From Acanthornis magna (taxonomy: Eukaryota; Chordata; Aves; Passeriformes; Acanthizidae), in contig JAWUZG010000138.1 of the NCBI GenBank assembly GCA_036785705.1, positions 3,100,501 to 3,164,500 on the forward strand: a DNA stretch of 64,000 nt, read 5' to 3'. Made by a program: the position numbers and the translations under genes. The notes beneath the pieces were generated by a model. It made no database searches and was not told where the DNA came from. It was given only the letters and a program-made list of their open reading frames with translations. Shown one piece after another: positions 34,829-47,500 of the stretch; the first letter of the stretch is position 1, and each line of letters starts with the position of its first letter.

Positions 34829-35455
34829 CTCTCTCCCCTCTCATTTCCCTCTCCCCTGTCTCCATCTCTCATTTCCTTCTCTCCTTTCCCTCTCTCCCCC
34901 ATCTCCATCTCTCTCCTCTCCCTCTCCCCCATCTCCATCTCTCTCCTCTCCCTCTCCCCCATTTCCATCTCTCTCCTTTCCCTCTCTCCCCCATCTCCAT
35001 CTCTCTCATTTCCTCTCTCCTTTTCCTCTCCCCCATCTCCATCTCTCTCCTTTCCCCCTCTCCCCCATCTCCATCTCTCTCATTTCCTCTCTCCTTTTCC
35101 TCTCCCCCATCTCCATCTCTCTCCTTTCCCTCTCTCCCCCATCTCCACCTCTCTCCCCCATCTCCATCTCTCTCCTTTCCCTCTCTCCCCCATCTCCATC
35201 TCTCTCCTTTCCCTCTCTCCCCCATCTCCATCTCTCTCCTTTCCCTCTCCCCCATCTCCACCTCTCTCCTTTCCCTCTCTCCTTTCCCTCTCTCCTTTCC
35301 CTCTCCCCCATCTCCATCTCTCCCTTTTCCCTCTCTCCTTTCCCTCTCTCCTTTCCCTCTCTCCTTTCCCTCTCCCCCATCTCCATCTCTCCCCTTTCCC
35401 TCTCCCCTTTCCCTCTCCCCCATCTCTCTCCTTTCCGTCTCTCCTCCGTCCCCTC
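34829..35455. repeat. Polypyrimidine minisatellite at the STX8 promoter
   Basis: About 625 bp composed almost only of C and T on the plus strand, in units such as CTCTCCTTTCCCTCTC and CCCCATCTCCATCT. Array order is irregular. It ends about 65 bp before the STX8 start codon. Long Ser/Pro/Leu-rich plus-strand and Glu/Arg/Met/Gly-rich minus-strand frames across it are artefacts. Confidence 0.95.
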
Positions 35456-35521
35456 CCGGCGCCTGCGCGCGGCGCGTCCGGGCGGATCCGGCGGAAGCGC
35501 CGCGAAGGTTCCGGGGCCGCG
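35456..35521 (+). promoter_or_regulatory. STX8 core promoter and 5' leader
   Basis: This GC-rich, TATA-less stretch contains CGCCTGCGCGCGGCGC, close to an NRF1-type site. It also contains GGCGGAAGCGCCG, an ETS/GABP-like core. The CpG-rich sequence continues through exon 1 into intron 1. This fits a housekeeping promoter with a short leader. Confidence 0.5.
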
Positions 35522-35538
35522 ATGGCTCCGGACCCCTG
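35522..35538 (+). CDS. STX8: STX8 exon 1
   Basis: 17 nt: ATG GCT CCG GAC CCC TG, donor TG|GTGAGC. It encodes MAPDP and two bases of Trp6. The first six residues are identical to human STX8, which fixes the start. Confidence 0.93.
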
Positions 35539-38500
35539 GTGAGCGCCGGGCCGGGCCCGGGGGCTGCGGGCGGGGGCCGGGCCGGGCCCGACCCTGCCGG
35601 GGCTGCGGAGCCTCCGGGGCCTCCGGGGCCGGGCCCGGGCGGGGCGGGAGCGGGGCCGGGCAGGGCCGGGCCGGGCGGGGTGGGGCGGCTGTGCCTCCCA
35701 AAACCCGGCCCGGGGTGCGTGTGGTTGTTGGGGCTGCTGTGCCTTCTGCTCCCGGGGCCTTTCCCAAAACCCGTCCCGGGGTTGTGCCTTCTCCTCCCGG
35801 GGCCCTTCCCAAAACCCGTCCCGGGGTTGTGCCTTCTCCTCCCGGGGCCTTTCCCAAAACCCGCCCCGGGGTGTGTGTGTGTTTCGAGGTTGTTGTGCCT
35901 TCCCTTCCCGGGCCCTTCCCAAACCCCGTCCCAGGCTGTGTGTGCGGCTGTTGTGCCTTCCCTCCCCGAGGTCTTTCCCAAAGCCCATTCCAGGGTGTGT
36001 GGTGGGGGTGTTGTGCCTTCCCCTCCCGGGCCCTCTCCCGAGGCCGATCCCAGCGGGTCGCAGCCGATCCCATCAGGTCCCAGCCCATCCAAGCCGACCC
36101 CATCAGATCCCATCAGGTCCCAGGCCATCCCAGCCGATCCCATCAGATCCCATCGGGTCCCAGCCCATCCCAGCCGATCCCATCGGGTCCCAGCCCATCC
36201 CAGCCGGTCCCCTGTCCCCCCCGGCCCGGGCTCAGCCGCTGTTGTCCCCCCAGGCTCCCGCTGCTCGCCGCCGCTCGCCAGCTCGCCCAGGACATCGCCG
36301 AGAGGATCCAGGAGCGGAACCGCTGCCAGCGGAGCGGGGAGAGCTCGGCCAAGGTGCCCCGGCAGGGAGGGCTTCAGCGGGACTTGGGGTTCAGTTTGAA
36401 TGTGCCGGGGTCAGACGGGCCCGGGAGTGCGGAATTCCCTGGATATGGAGGCGGAGGGAGGCCGGAGCTGCGGAAGGGGCGGGTCAGGTCCGGGGCTGTG
36501 CCGCCGTCGCTGCCGGGACCTTCAGGGGAAGGTTGTGTTCCATGGCAGGAGCCCAGCGCCGATGTCTGTCCCTTTGGGTGTATGTAAAGGGAACGACAAC
36601 GCAATTTTTGAATGAACAGGGGCTTTTCAGTGTCAGAAAAGTAAATTGGGCTTAATAGGAGTGAATCTCTCTGCGGGCAGCGATGCTGGTGTAAGGGAGG
36701 AGGTGTGGCAGTGCTGAGCACACCCTGCTGCCTGCTCCGGGCTGTCCCTGCTGGGATGGAGCTGTTCCAGAGGCTCAGGGATGTTGGGATGGAGCTGTTC
36801 CACAGGCTCAGGGATGTTGGGATGGAGCTGTTCCACAGGCTCAGGGATGTTGGGATGGAGCTGTTCCACAGGCTCAGGGATGTTGGGATGGAGCTGTTCT
36901 AGAGGCTCAGGGATGCTGGGATGGAGCTGCTCTAGAGGCTCAGGGATGTTGGGATGCTGGGATGGAGCTGTTCCAGAGGCTCAGGGATGTTGGGATGCTG
37001 GGATGGAGCTGTTCCAGAGGCTCAGGGATGTTGGGATGCTGGGATGGAGCTATTCTAGAGGCTCAGGGATGTTGGGATGGAGCTGTTCCAGAGGCTCAGG
37101 GATGTTGGGATGCTGGGATGGAGCTGTTCCAGAGGCTCAGGGATGTTGGGATGCTGGGATGGAGCCGTTCTAGAGGCTCAGGGATGTTGGGATGCTGGGA
37201 TGGAGCCATTCCAGAGGCTCAGGGATGTTGGGATGCTGGGATGGAGCTGTTCCACAGGCTCAGGGATGTTGGGATGGAGCTGTTCCACAGGTTCAGGGAT
37301 GTTGGGATGGAGCTGTTCCAGAGGCTCAGGGATGCTGGGATGTTCAGCAGCTGCTCTGTGCCCTCTCTCTGTGGACAGAGAGCAGATGTTCCTCCCCCAG
37401 GGCTGGCTCCTGCCTTCTGCAGGGGCTGCAGATCAGAGGAATTGGAATTTTGTAGCCTTTTTTAAGCCGCATTTCTAACAAAATACAAGGCCAGAGTTAA
37501 ACAGGAGTGAGTAGCAGGAGTTGGAGCTTACCCAGGAATGTTGTGTTCCCCACATTGAAATGAAATGAAATGAAATGAAATGAAATGAAATGAAATGAAA
37601 TGAAATGAAATGAAATAAAGGTTTTCAGGATGCTGCTCTCCCTGGGACTAAAAGCCTAGTCCTTTCTTTCAAGAGCAGCTCTGAGCCATTTCCTGCTCCC
37701 TTGGCTGTGTTAAGATGAAATTGCTGCAAGCCCTTGCATTAGTCTTTTTTAATAATTGGCACAATTAAAGCCCCACTGATTGATCTCCCCCCTCTCCATA
37801 TCAGGGGTTTAATGCAATGCCTGATCACCGGATCGGCTGGGCCATTCTCTTTGCTGAGAGCTGTCAAATCAAATGTCATTTTTGAGATGTTTCCTTTGAG
37901 GAAATGCTGAGGAAAAGTGTGTAGGCTGTGTACAATAATCAGTGGTGCTGAATGGCTGCCTCAGTTCAGCAGGAGTTGAGAAGGGGTTTCAGGAGGCCCA
38001 AATAAGTGAGATTTGAGAGCAGTGTTTTCTCTGGCTTTGAAGTGTTTGGAGGTGCAGATTAAATTCCTGCTTTCAGGATGGTGAAATATCAGAAACTGTA
38101 CAGATACACCAAAACAATAGAAGAGCCATAAAAAGATTGCTGCTGAATCTGTCTGTATTTATAGAGGACAAAGTTCTCTATTGCCATCAATGCCACCTCT
38201 GACGAGTCCAAAACCCCAGTGAAGGTGGGGTTGGTGTTGTTTGGAGCCTTCCTGGGGCTGGAACTCTCCGAGGTTGTGTTTTATGGAAACATTGCATGGC
38301 TGACTGACTTCTTCATGAAATCATTTGTTCCATGCCCTGTGTTTTCCAGTTTCCTTTAATCCATTAATAGGTAAAGAGGAATATTTGGCAGTGTTTGATT
38401 CTACTCTAAACAAGTTTCCAGCAACGAGAGAGGTGTTTTCATAACAGAAATGCCTGTTGAGAAATCCACGGCTGAGCAGTTGCATGTCCTGTGCCTCCTG

Positions 38501-41500
38501 AGTGCTTTAATGCAGGAAAATGCCTTTGTGCAATATTGGTCTGTTAGGAAGAATGTAAACAGGTTTTTATTTTTATACTATTTTGCCATTAGCTTGGCTG
38601 ACAAACTTCTTGCTTGTTGCTGAGCCAAAAATAGAGCATAAAATTTAAAATGGAAAAATAAACTGTGAGGAAGGATTTGAATCCAGCACTTACCATCTGT
38701 GCACTCTGCTCTATTAATCTGATCATAAAACTTCCATTGGTTTATTTTCTTTCTATTTTTCTTTTTTCTTTGTTTTCTGTGAAGGAGGTGAAATCTTTTG
38801 TTCTTCCACTGCAGTTTCTGGCTGAGTGTCTGCAGTTGGTGACTTCCTTGGCCGTGTCACCTTTGTGCTCTGTTGCTCTTCTGGGTCACTTAAATGCAGC
38901 ATTCTCCACCTGGACCTGAGAACAAATGAAAAGACCTTTAATTACCTGATTGCAGAACTGGAGGCCATGCAGAGGCCTCAGCATTCCCAAAAGCACTGAT
39001 CCCCATGCTGGTTTGGATCTGTTGCCATGGTGGTGCTGGGCTGCTTTGGGTCCAGAGGTAGATTTTGGCTGTCCAGGCTGCCTCAGCCTGGCTGCATCTG
39101 CTCTCTGTTGGATTTGGTGGTGTTTGAGAGCAAACCTCACTGAGTCCCAGAGATGGAATCTCCTGAGGCTCTCCTGCTCCATCCCTGTGCAGACACTGGG
39201 GTGGTGTGGCCGTGCAGGATCTGGCAGCACTGTGAGCCTGCAGAGAGCTGCTGCTGCCTCTGTGTCTCCAAGAACGCAGGACTGAGAGTGAAAGCAGATA
39301 TTCCTCTGTTCCCAGTTCCCCACGGAGCCACTGAGGTTGCTGCCCATTGTAAGCCACAGTAGGGCTGAGAGCTCGTAAACAAGAGGCACAGCAAGTCTTA
39401 ATTAGGATGACTTGCATAGTTAATTACAGTCACAGTGGTTTTTCTACGTAACTGGAATGAAAAGAAATAACATTTGAGGAGGGAAAACTCAGAGGATAAT
39501 GTGAGTTTGACTTGGGAAGGGGTGGGGAGAAAGCAGAGGATTCCTGAAAGCCTGGGGTTTGCTTGCAGCAGGGAAGGGTGACTTTTTCTTAAGTAAAAAT
39601 TACATTTATACTAAGAACAGACACATCTGGATCTTGGGCAGGTCAGTGGTGAGAAAAGATTGGGAATCATGGGTGCTGCTGAGAAGGGAAATGGAACAAT
39701 CTGAATTCCTTTGGGGTCTTAAGGTTCAAGTCTGGAGGAGTTCAGTGCAGGGAATGTCTGAACCTGGAGCAACCCTCCCTCTGATCCTGGCAACTGGGAA
39801 AAAACCCCAGTGGCAGAAGAAGCTGGTGCCTGTATTTGTATTAAAGATCAGAGGAAAGAGCTGGAAAATTATCTGGAAAATATTACAATGTGCTGAAATG
39901 TTTTGCCCATATAAAGAAAAGTGTTTATAAAGACTTGAAAGACAGCTTTCCATATTCAACAGCGTGAATACCTCAGAATTGTGTTTGTGAAACGATTCCA
40001 TTGTTTTGTAAGCAGCCTGAAGTGACTTTTGGCTCTGAGCAGCCTTTCAGGGCTTGCAATGGTGACCTTCACACCTGTCCAGTAAAAGTTAAATATATTG
40101 TCATGAAGTACTATGGAATGTCATGCCAATAGACCAGAGCAGGAAAGTGATGCTCTCTGTGTTCCCCCCAGGTCAATGTGGTGATCAGATCCTCGCTGCA
40201 GAGCCTCAGGGAGAAGATTGAGCAGCTGAAGGAGCTGCTGCTGCGGGCGGTGTCCACACGGCAGATGTATCTGTGGAAACAGTGCCCTGCCCTTCTGCCA
40301 TGTGGGGCACAGTGGAAAATGTGCCCTCATTGCTCTGCCACACAGCCTGGGCTTTCCCTCGTTGCCTTTGCAGGACACTGTGTCACCAGAGCTTTCTCTG
40401 TGCTGCTGGTTAATATTTACATGGCAGCTGCAGTGCAGGAAGGGTTGGGCACCTCTGGGGTGGTGAGAGTGAGCCTGGCTCTGGTCACCTCTAGTCACCT
40501 CTGGTCAGCACAGCTTAACAGGATGGTCTGAGAGGAGCTTAATGAGATGGTGTGAGCCACCTCAGAGCTGCCTGTGATGTGCAGGCACTGCTGGTGCATG
40601 AGCAAGGTCACTTGTCCAGCACAGAGCTGGCCAGGTGGGATGTTCTCTTGGCCAGGCCTTGCTCAAAGGAAGGATGAAGTTTTGTTCAGGCTGTGGGCAG
40701 GGCTGGGGTGTCCTGGCCTTGACTGACTTGAGAAACAACAGGGCTGCATCTTCAAAATGATGCAAAATATATCTTTGTAGAAATCACAGATTTTCTGCTA
40801 GGAATGTTACCCTGAGGCTTGGCTTGCATTTGCTGCTCCTCCCATATGCTGAGAGAGCCAGGATTAAGGAACCAAAGGTGTGTCCATCTCCCTGAAGGTA
40901 TCCAGGAGCAATCTGGTTTGAGGGAGGAGTGTTTAATTTCAGCCTAGCACAGCAGAAATCCCTACTGAGCCCTGGCCCTGAGTGCTGTGCTGTTGGCCAG
41001 GGCTGCAGCTCCCCTGCTCAGTGGGTGCTTGAGAGCAGGCAAATGCTGCTGCTGGGGCAGAAAACACACACAAACCACTTCAGCTCTTGCAGAATCCACT
41101 CAGCAGCACTTGGGGCAGAGTTAGAAGTCCTTCAGGATGTCACTAAGGTTAATTGAAAAAAGCCCACACGAGTCCCTTGTGGAAGCCACAGCTCTTCAGA
41201 GGCACTGTGTGAATTGTTTTTCTGCTGCACCAGTGGCTGTTGGGTGCTCTGCTCATGAACTGCAAGTGGAAACAGATGCTTCAAGGAGATTTTTGGTTTT
41301 TCTCTGGTCACTTGACTGGGAGCTGCTCCCCTGGTCTGTGTGAGGAGCCTCCAGTGCAGTGAGATGAGAAATACCCCACTGATTTTAAAGGCTGTGTTCT
41401 GTTTGGCCCTGCCCTGTTGGTGACAGTGTAATTTGGAGCTCTTTTAAGAACTCTCATCCTTCCCCAAAGTTAACCTGTGCAGTGCTGTTACATTGTCACT

Positions 41501-44500
41501 GTTAGAGAAGAGACAGCTGCTTGGGATATGGTAAATAAAGAAGAATTATGTTGGATTTTGGAGGGACAAATGCTACTCTTAATACTAAACGTCCTTCCAG
41601 TTTTCTTATTACTTTGAGATGACGAATGAAATTCCTTCTGTGGCCACTGTATGAAACTTTTTGTTTGAGATATGTAAAGATCAGAAACACATTTAGAATA
41701 ACAGCAGGTTTCATTCAGAAAAATGTGACCAATCCTCTTAGACCTTGGAGCCTTTTTTGAGTTAAAATTGTTAATTTTGATGATTAGGAAGTCTGATTTA
41801 TTTTAAGAATGTGTAACAGGTATTATTTTATATAGCTTTTTGGTGTTTTTGAGTTTGGTCCTTAACCCAGAATCATCAGCACGCAGCTGGAGGGAGACAG
41901 GAGGCAGAATTTGGTGGACGAGCTTCTGACACGGCACAAACAGCTCGAGGCATCCTACAGGAATGAAGGCCCGGAGCCAGACATGAGCAGGTATGGCATT
42001 GTCCCCTCAAATCACAGTGGGATCTGTGCTTGGAGTGTGGCTGAGGTGATGACTGAACTCATCTACCCCTGCAGGTAGCAGAGGGACTTTCAGTTGCTTG
42101 GAAATGATGTGTTTTAGTCAGTGGGAGCACATTGTTGGCAGTTGGGCCCAGGCAGTGATTATGGTGATGTGGGGAAGGTTCCTGCAGCAGGCCCAGAGGC
42201 TGAGGCTGCTCAGGGCTGGGGCTGAGCTGTGCCCTGGAGCCCTGCACAGAGCTGTGCCCTGGGACCCTGCACAGAGCTGAGCTGTGCCCTGGGACCCTGC
42301 ACAGAGCTGAGCTGTGCCCTGGAGCCCTGCACAGAGCTGTGCCCTGGGACCCTGCACAGAGCTGAGCTGTGCCCTGGGACCCTGCACAGAGCTGAGCTGT
42401 GCCCTGGAGCCCTGCACAGAGCTGTGCCCTGGGACCCTGCACAGAGCTGTGCCCTGGAGCCCTGCACAGAGCTGTGCCCTGGAGCCCTGCACAGAGCTGA
42501 GCTGTGCCCTGGAGCCCTGCACAGAGCTGAGCTGAGCCCTGGGACCCTGCACAGAGCTGTGCCCTGGAGCCCTGCACAGAGCTGAGCTGTGCCCTGGGAC
42601 CCTGCACAGAGCTGAGCTGTGCCCTGGAGCCCTGCACAGAGCTGTGCCCTGGAGCCCTGCACAGAGCTGTGCCCTGGAGCCCTGCACAGAGCTGAGCTGT
42701 GCCCTGGGACCCTGCACAGAGCTGAGCTGTGCCCTGGGACCCTGCACAGAGCTGAGCTGTGCCCTGGAGCCCTGCACAGAGCTGTGCCCTGGAGCCCTGC
42801 ACAGAGCTGAGCTGTGCCCTGGGACCCTGCACAGAGCTGAGCTGTGCCCTGGGACCCTGCACAGAGCTGTGCCCTGGAGCCCTGCACAGAGCTGTGCCCT
42901 GGGACCCTGCACAGAGCTGTGCCCTGGAGCCCTGCACAGAGCTGTGCCCTGGGTCACTCTAGGGCTGGGGAGAGCTTCCAACCTTTGTTGCCTCTGAGCA
43001 GTGGGACTGCACTGCTGCAATGTGCACATGAGATAGAAATACATGGATTAAAAAAAAATTTAGCATGTGCTTCCAACTGGCAACATTTTCAATGCACTGC
43101 ATTGACAGGACCCTTCCTGCAGCCGTGCACAGCCCTGCATTTGGCACGGGGGAGGTCACCTTGGGGGGGGATGTTGGAGCCCTGCTGAGGACATTCCTCA
43201 CCTCTCTGCCATGTGCCAGCTCTCAGCCTTAGCACAAAACTTCATGTGCTTTTCACTCCTTACACTTTTGAAGCAATACATGAACCTTTTTGCTGATGTT
43301 CACAGAATCCCAGAATGGGTCAAGTTAGAAGGGACCTCAGTGGATCCCATCTGTGCCACCTCCCTGCTCCAGCAGGGTCATCCCAGAGCTCAGGGCACAG
43401 CATTGTGTCCCCACAGCTCTGGAATATCCCCAGGGAGGAGACTCCAGCCCTCTCTGGGCTCTGCTCAGGGCTGGGCAGTGCCCAGGGCAGAAGTTGTGCC
43501 TCCTGTGCAGGGGGAGCTCCCTGGGCTCAGTCGGTGCCGTTCCTCTGTGCCATTGCTGCCCCGGAGCAGAGCCCGGCCCTGCTCGGAGCCTCCCTTGGAG
43601 AATCAGCTCTGTGCTCTTCAAAAAGGCAGAGACTGTTTTGAAGCTGTTGTGTAGTACAAAACTGGGTACCAGTATGACAGTTGGGACCTACCTTAACTGC
43701 TGAAAATAAGATTTTTTTCCTATCTTGTTTTCTTTGTGTACCTTAGAGCAGGCTTAGAGCTACTCAGAGTTCAGCTGATAGTTTAGAGTGTTCCCGTGTG
43801 TATTTATGTTTGGTGAGGGTCTCTTTAGTGAGGTGCTGCAGGGGTTGGTTTCAGTGCTTTTGTCCCCTGGTGTGGTGTTTGTTACACCCAAAGCCTGAGC
43901 TGCCCTTGTTGCCCAGAGAAGCTGTGGCAGTGTCCAAGGCCAGTCTGGACATTGGGGCTTGGAGCAGCCTGGGACAGTGGGAGGTGTCCCGGCCCATGGC
44001 AGGAGGTGGGATGGGATGATCTTTAAGGTCCCTCCCAACCCAGCCCATCCTGTGATTTGTGTTTGTGGTTTTTTTGGTCACCTTTACATATCCAGACATC
44101 AGGGCAGTACCTGCTGCAGGTGATGAAACTGCAGACTTTGATTAAACCCGACCATTTGTTTGAGGTTTGGATTCTCCAGAGCTCAGCGCACATCCACTTG
44201 TGTTGTCTCTTACATCAATCACTGAGTCAACCAAAGCATGTGAAATAGCAAACAGGAAAAACGTCTGTGGGACTGTGATGTGGGAGATCTCTCGTGTGTG
44301 CCCTGCTGTGAGCAGTCCCTGAACTGACATGGCCTTTGTGGCCATCCCTGCTGTGGCAGGGCAGTGTTGGCAAGGTGCTGCTCCAGGGCTTCAGCCTTGG
44401 GCTGCCCAAGCCAGAAGGTGTTGAGGCAAATATGAGGAAAATATCAAAATCTCATGATAATTTCAAGCCCCATTAGAAATGATCAGGGAATCCAGTATTT

Positions 44501-47500
44501 TCTAGCACAAGATAACATCAGAGAGAGTGTTTATTTACTAGTGTTGCAAGGCTTGATGTTTTATAGTTCTCTTTTATCTTCTTTTATTAAAAATGGATAA
44601 AACTATGCCAAATATTCTGTCTGGTGAATTCACACCCCTTCCACAGTGTCCCTCATGGGTCTGGGTTTCAGGGATACAGGCAGAGATCATTCAGGGCCTG
44701 AATCTTGTGCCAGTAAATCCAGCCTCACTGTCTTGTGTGAGCCTGGGCTGTGTGTGGGTCTGTAGGGAAGGAGCTTGGAAGGGGCTTGGAGGGAGCTTGG
44801 AAAGAACTTGGAGGGATCTTGGAAGGAATTTGGAAGGATCATGGATGGGGCTTAGACGAATCTTGTTGGAATCTTGGAGGAATCTTGGAAGGATCTTTGA
44901 AGGACCCTGGAAGGATCCTGGCAGGAGCTGGTGTCAGGCATGGAGCCCCCAGGGTCTGTAGGGCTCAGCTGCCATTCCCAGCTCAAGGTCCCTTTGAAAT
45001 CCTCGCTGAGTCCTGGCCCAGCTTTGGGATTCTGGAGTGGCAGAGCCCACCCTGGAATGTGCCTGGAGCTGACACTCAGCTTTTCCCTGCGTTAGAAAAA
45101 TCAGCAGCTGGAGTTTGATGGAGCTCAGCAGTGACACTGAGGTTTGTGCTGCTTTTCCATACCTAATGCAGCCCTGCTGGGGCAGCCCACGTTGCCCAGG
45201 TCCTGTTCTTGCCAGCAGCCCTTCCTTTCATTAACCTTCCTGCACCACTGATCACAAATTTATTGTCCCCGGGCCTGGGGCTGCGAGGGTTTCCCTGGAA
45301 TTAATCTGGTTTACGTTTGGTCACCACTCAGTGAGTTTCACATCCTTTGAAAGCTGCTCTAAAGCTGTTTCTGGGGTGCAGGGCTGGGGTTTAATGCTCT
45401 CAGGGTTGATCCCAAGTGACAACTGTGGGCAGGACGCTCCGTGGCTTGGGGACAGCATTGCTGCCCCTTCCGGCCCTGGTGGCCTTAATTAAGATGCCAC
45501 TGGAATTTTCCGGGGAAAGGTTGAGCTGTTTGTGTGACTCCCCTTGAGCAGGGCCAGTTAAATTTCCTTTAATTGGGGTTTAATAACAATTTCAGCATCT
45601 TCTGCCCCCTTTTGTCCTCACAGAGATCTGTGCAGGTTGTTAGAGTAGAGGCTTTAATGGGGCAGAATTCCCAGGGTTTCACTCTGTTCCAAAGGCAGGA
45701 GTGCAGAAAGCACCCAGGAATGTTGACTTTCTGGATATCACTTGTCAAACTTCTAGAGTCTTTAACCATTTGTGGAGACAGAGGAATGGGATGTTCCTGC
45801 TCCTGTCTGGGCAGGTCTCAGGCTGGAGAAGTCCATGTCAGGCACCAAGGAATGAATGAATGAACTGAACTGGGCTTCCTTGATTTCTCTGGAATTCCTC
45901 AAAACCAGAGACAGCTCCTGGGAGCTGTGGGACACACAGCACCTTCTGTAGGAGCTACCCCAGGTGCTCTTTAGAAGAGTCCATATTCTTTTTTCTCTTC
46001 AGTGTGGGTCACCATTTTTCCTGTCAGATGGGGAGGTATTTCAGCCTTGATCCAAACAGGAATTTTGCCAGACAGGCGTGGGGTGCCCCTTCACTCTGAC
46101 AGCCATCAGGTGCCAAATGCTTTTGGGACTCTGGCTGTGGTTTGTGGGGCGAATGCTCTTTAGGAAATGAGATCAACAATAGTGTTTAGGTGCCTGTAAA
46201 GTCCTTCCCGTGTCCTTCCTCCCTCCCAGCTCCTGCTGGAGCCTCCTGGCTGCAGCTGCAGCGTCCTGAGCTGGGATGGGATTGGCCTCAGGTCAGGGAG
46301 AAGAGGGAATTGTCCATCCAGGAGAGCAGCTGGGGCCTGAGTCCCAGGATCAGATCTAGGGGTGGGATGGGGTTTGCCAGGGGAATTGTCCATCCCAGAG
46401 AACAGCTGGGGCCTGAGTCCCAGGATCAGATCTAGGGGTGGGATGGGGTTTGCCAGGGGAATTGTCCATCCAGGAGAGCAGCTGGGACCTGAGTCCCAGG
46501 ATCAGATCTAGGGGTGGGATGGGGTTTGCCAGGGTTAATGTGCCTTTGGCTGTGTGCTCCTGGAGCGGTGTGGTCAGGATTGTCCAGCACCCTCCTCATC
46601 CTCGCCCTGTCCCTGTGCTCAGGATGTCTGTGTGCAATGTCTGCGTTTGAGGGAATGGCAGAGAAGGATCTCAGCACAGCAGGAACAGTCAGGCACACCT
46701 GGAATTTCGGAATTTCGGGGGTTGTGCCTCAGGCTGAGCCCAGGGGCTGCTGTGGGGCTCAGGCCCAGCCCAGAGCCCAGGACAGGGTCAGGGTGGAGCA
46801 GCTCTGGGCTGAGCTCCTCGGGCCTTTGGTCAGAGCTCCTGCGGTTTGTGCTCGAGCTGTTCCTCCCCAGCCGTGTCCCCAGGTCCCCCTGGCCTGGCTG
46901 CAGCCCCGATTCCATGGGGGACCTGCTGGAGCCTCTGGGTGGGCTGGGAGGGCTCAGCCCCTCGGGCAGGTGAGGGACTTGGGAGCACTTTGTGAACAGG
47001 ACTGCTCTCACAGGAGCACATTTGTCCCTCTGCCCTCTCTCTGGGTGTAATAATACAAGATGCAGCTTCTTGCTAGAAAGAGTCCTCCTTCCTTGGAGCT
47101 CTCATTGCTGAGGGAGCAGCTGGGCTGTGGAGTGAGACTGTTTCACTGAGCACTGCATGAGCTGTGTTAGAATATATTTATATATTGCTGTGTCTAGTCT
47201 TCCATGGAAAATAAGGGATAGTGTAGAAAGAAAACAGTAATATTTGACAGCAAGGTTGCTGTCTGATGGAAATGTTTCTGTGGTGTGTATTTTGAGGGGT
47301 GGCATAGGAAAGTCAGAGTGCTCTGAAATAAAACGTGGTGTAACCCTTGATGGAAAGGTGACCTTCCCTGGCAGGGGACACTTACCCTGGTGTGGTGGCA
47401 CCTCCTCTGGGTGTTCATTGCACAGCCCACTCCCAGCCATTTGGAGTGGAGCTGTGATTCCCAGCTGAGGTGCCTGTGCTGGCCCTGTACTGCCCCTGGT

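Noticed and set aside
34555..36587. Plus- and minus-strand frames over 600 and 400 codons around the STX8 start
   Set aside because: Low-complexity Ser/Pro/Leu or Arg/Glu/Gly/Met translations of the polypyrimidine array; the real STX8 frame uses only exon 1 here.
42220..42952. CRISPR-like array of regular 25-30-bp repeats
   Set aside because: There are no unique spacers; units are directly adjacent, and the context is an avian intron.
42059..43044. 292- and 308-codon minus-strand frames in STX8 intron 4
   Set aside because: Translations of the 25/30-bp minisatellite, with the same peptide in rotating frames.
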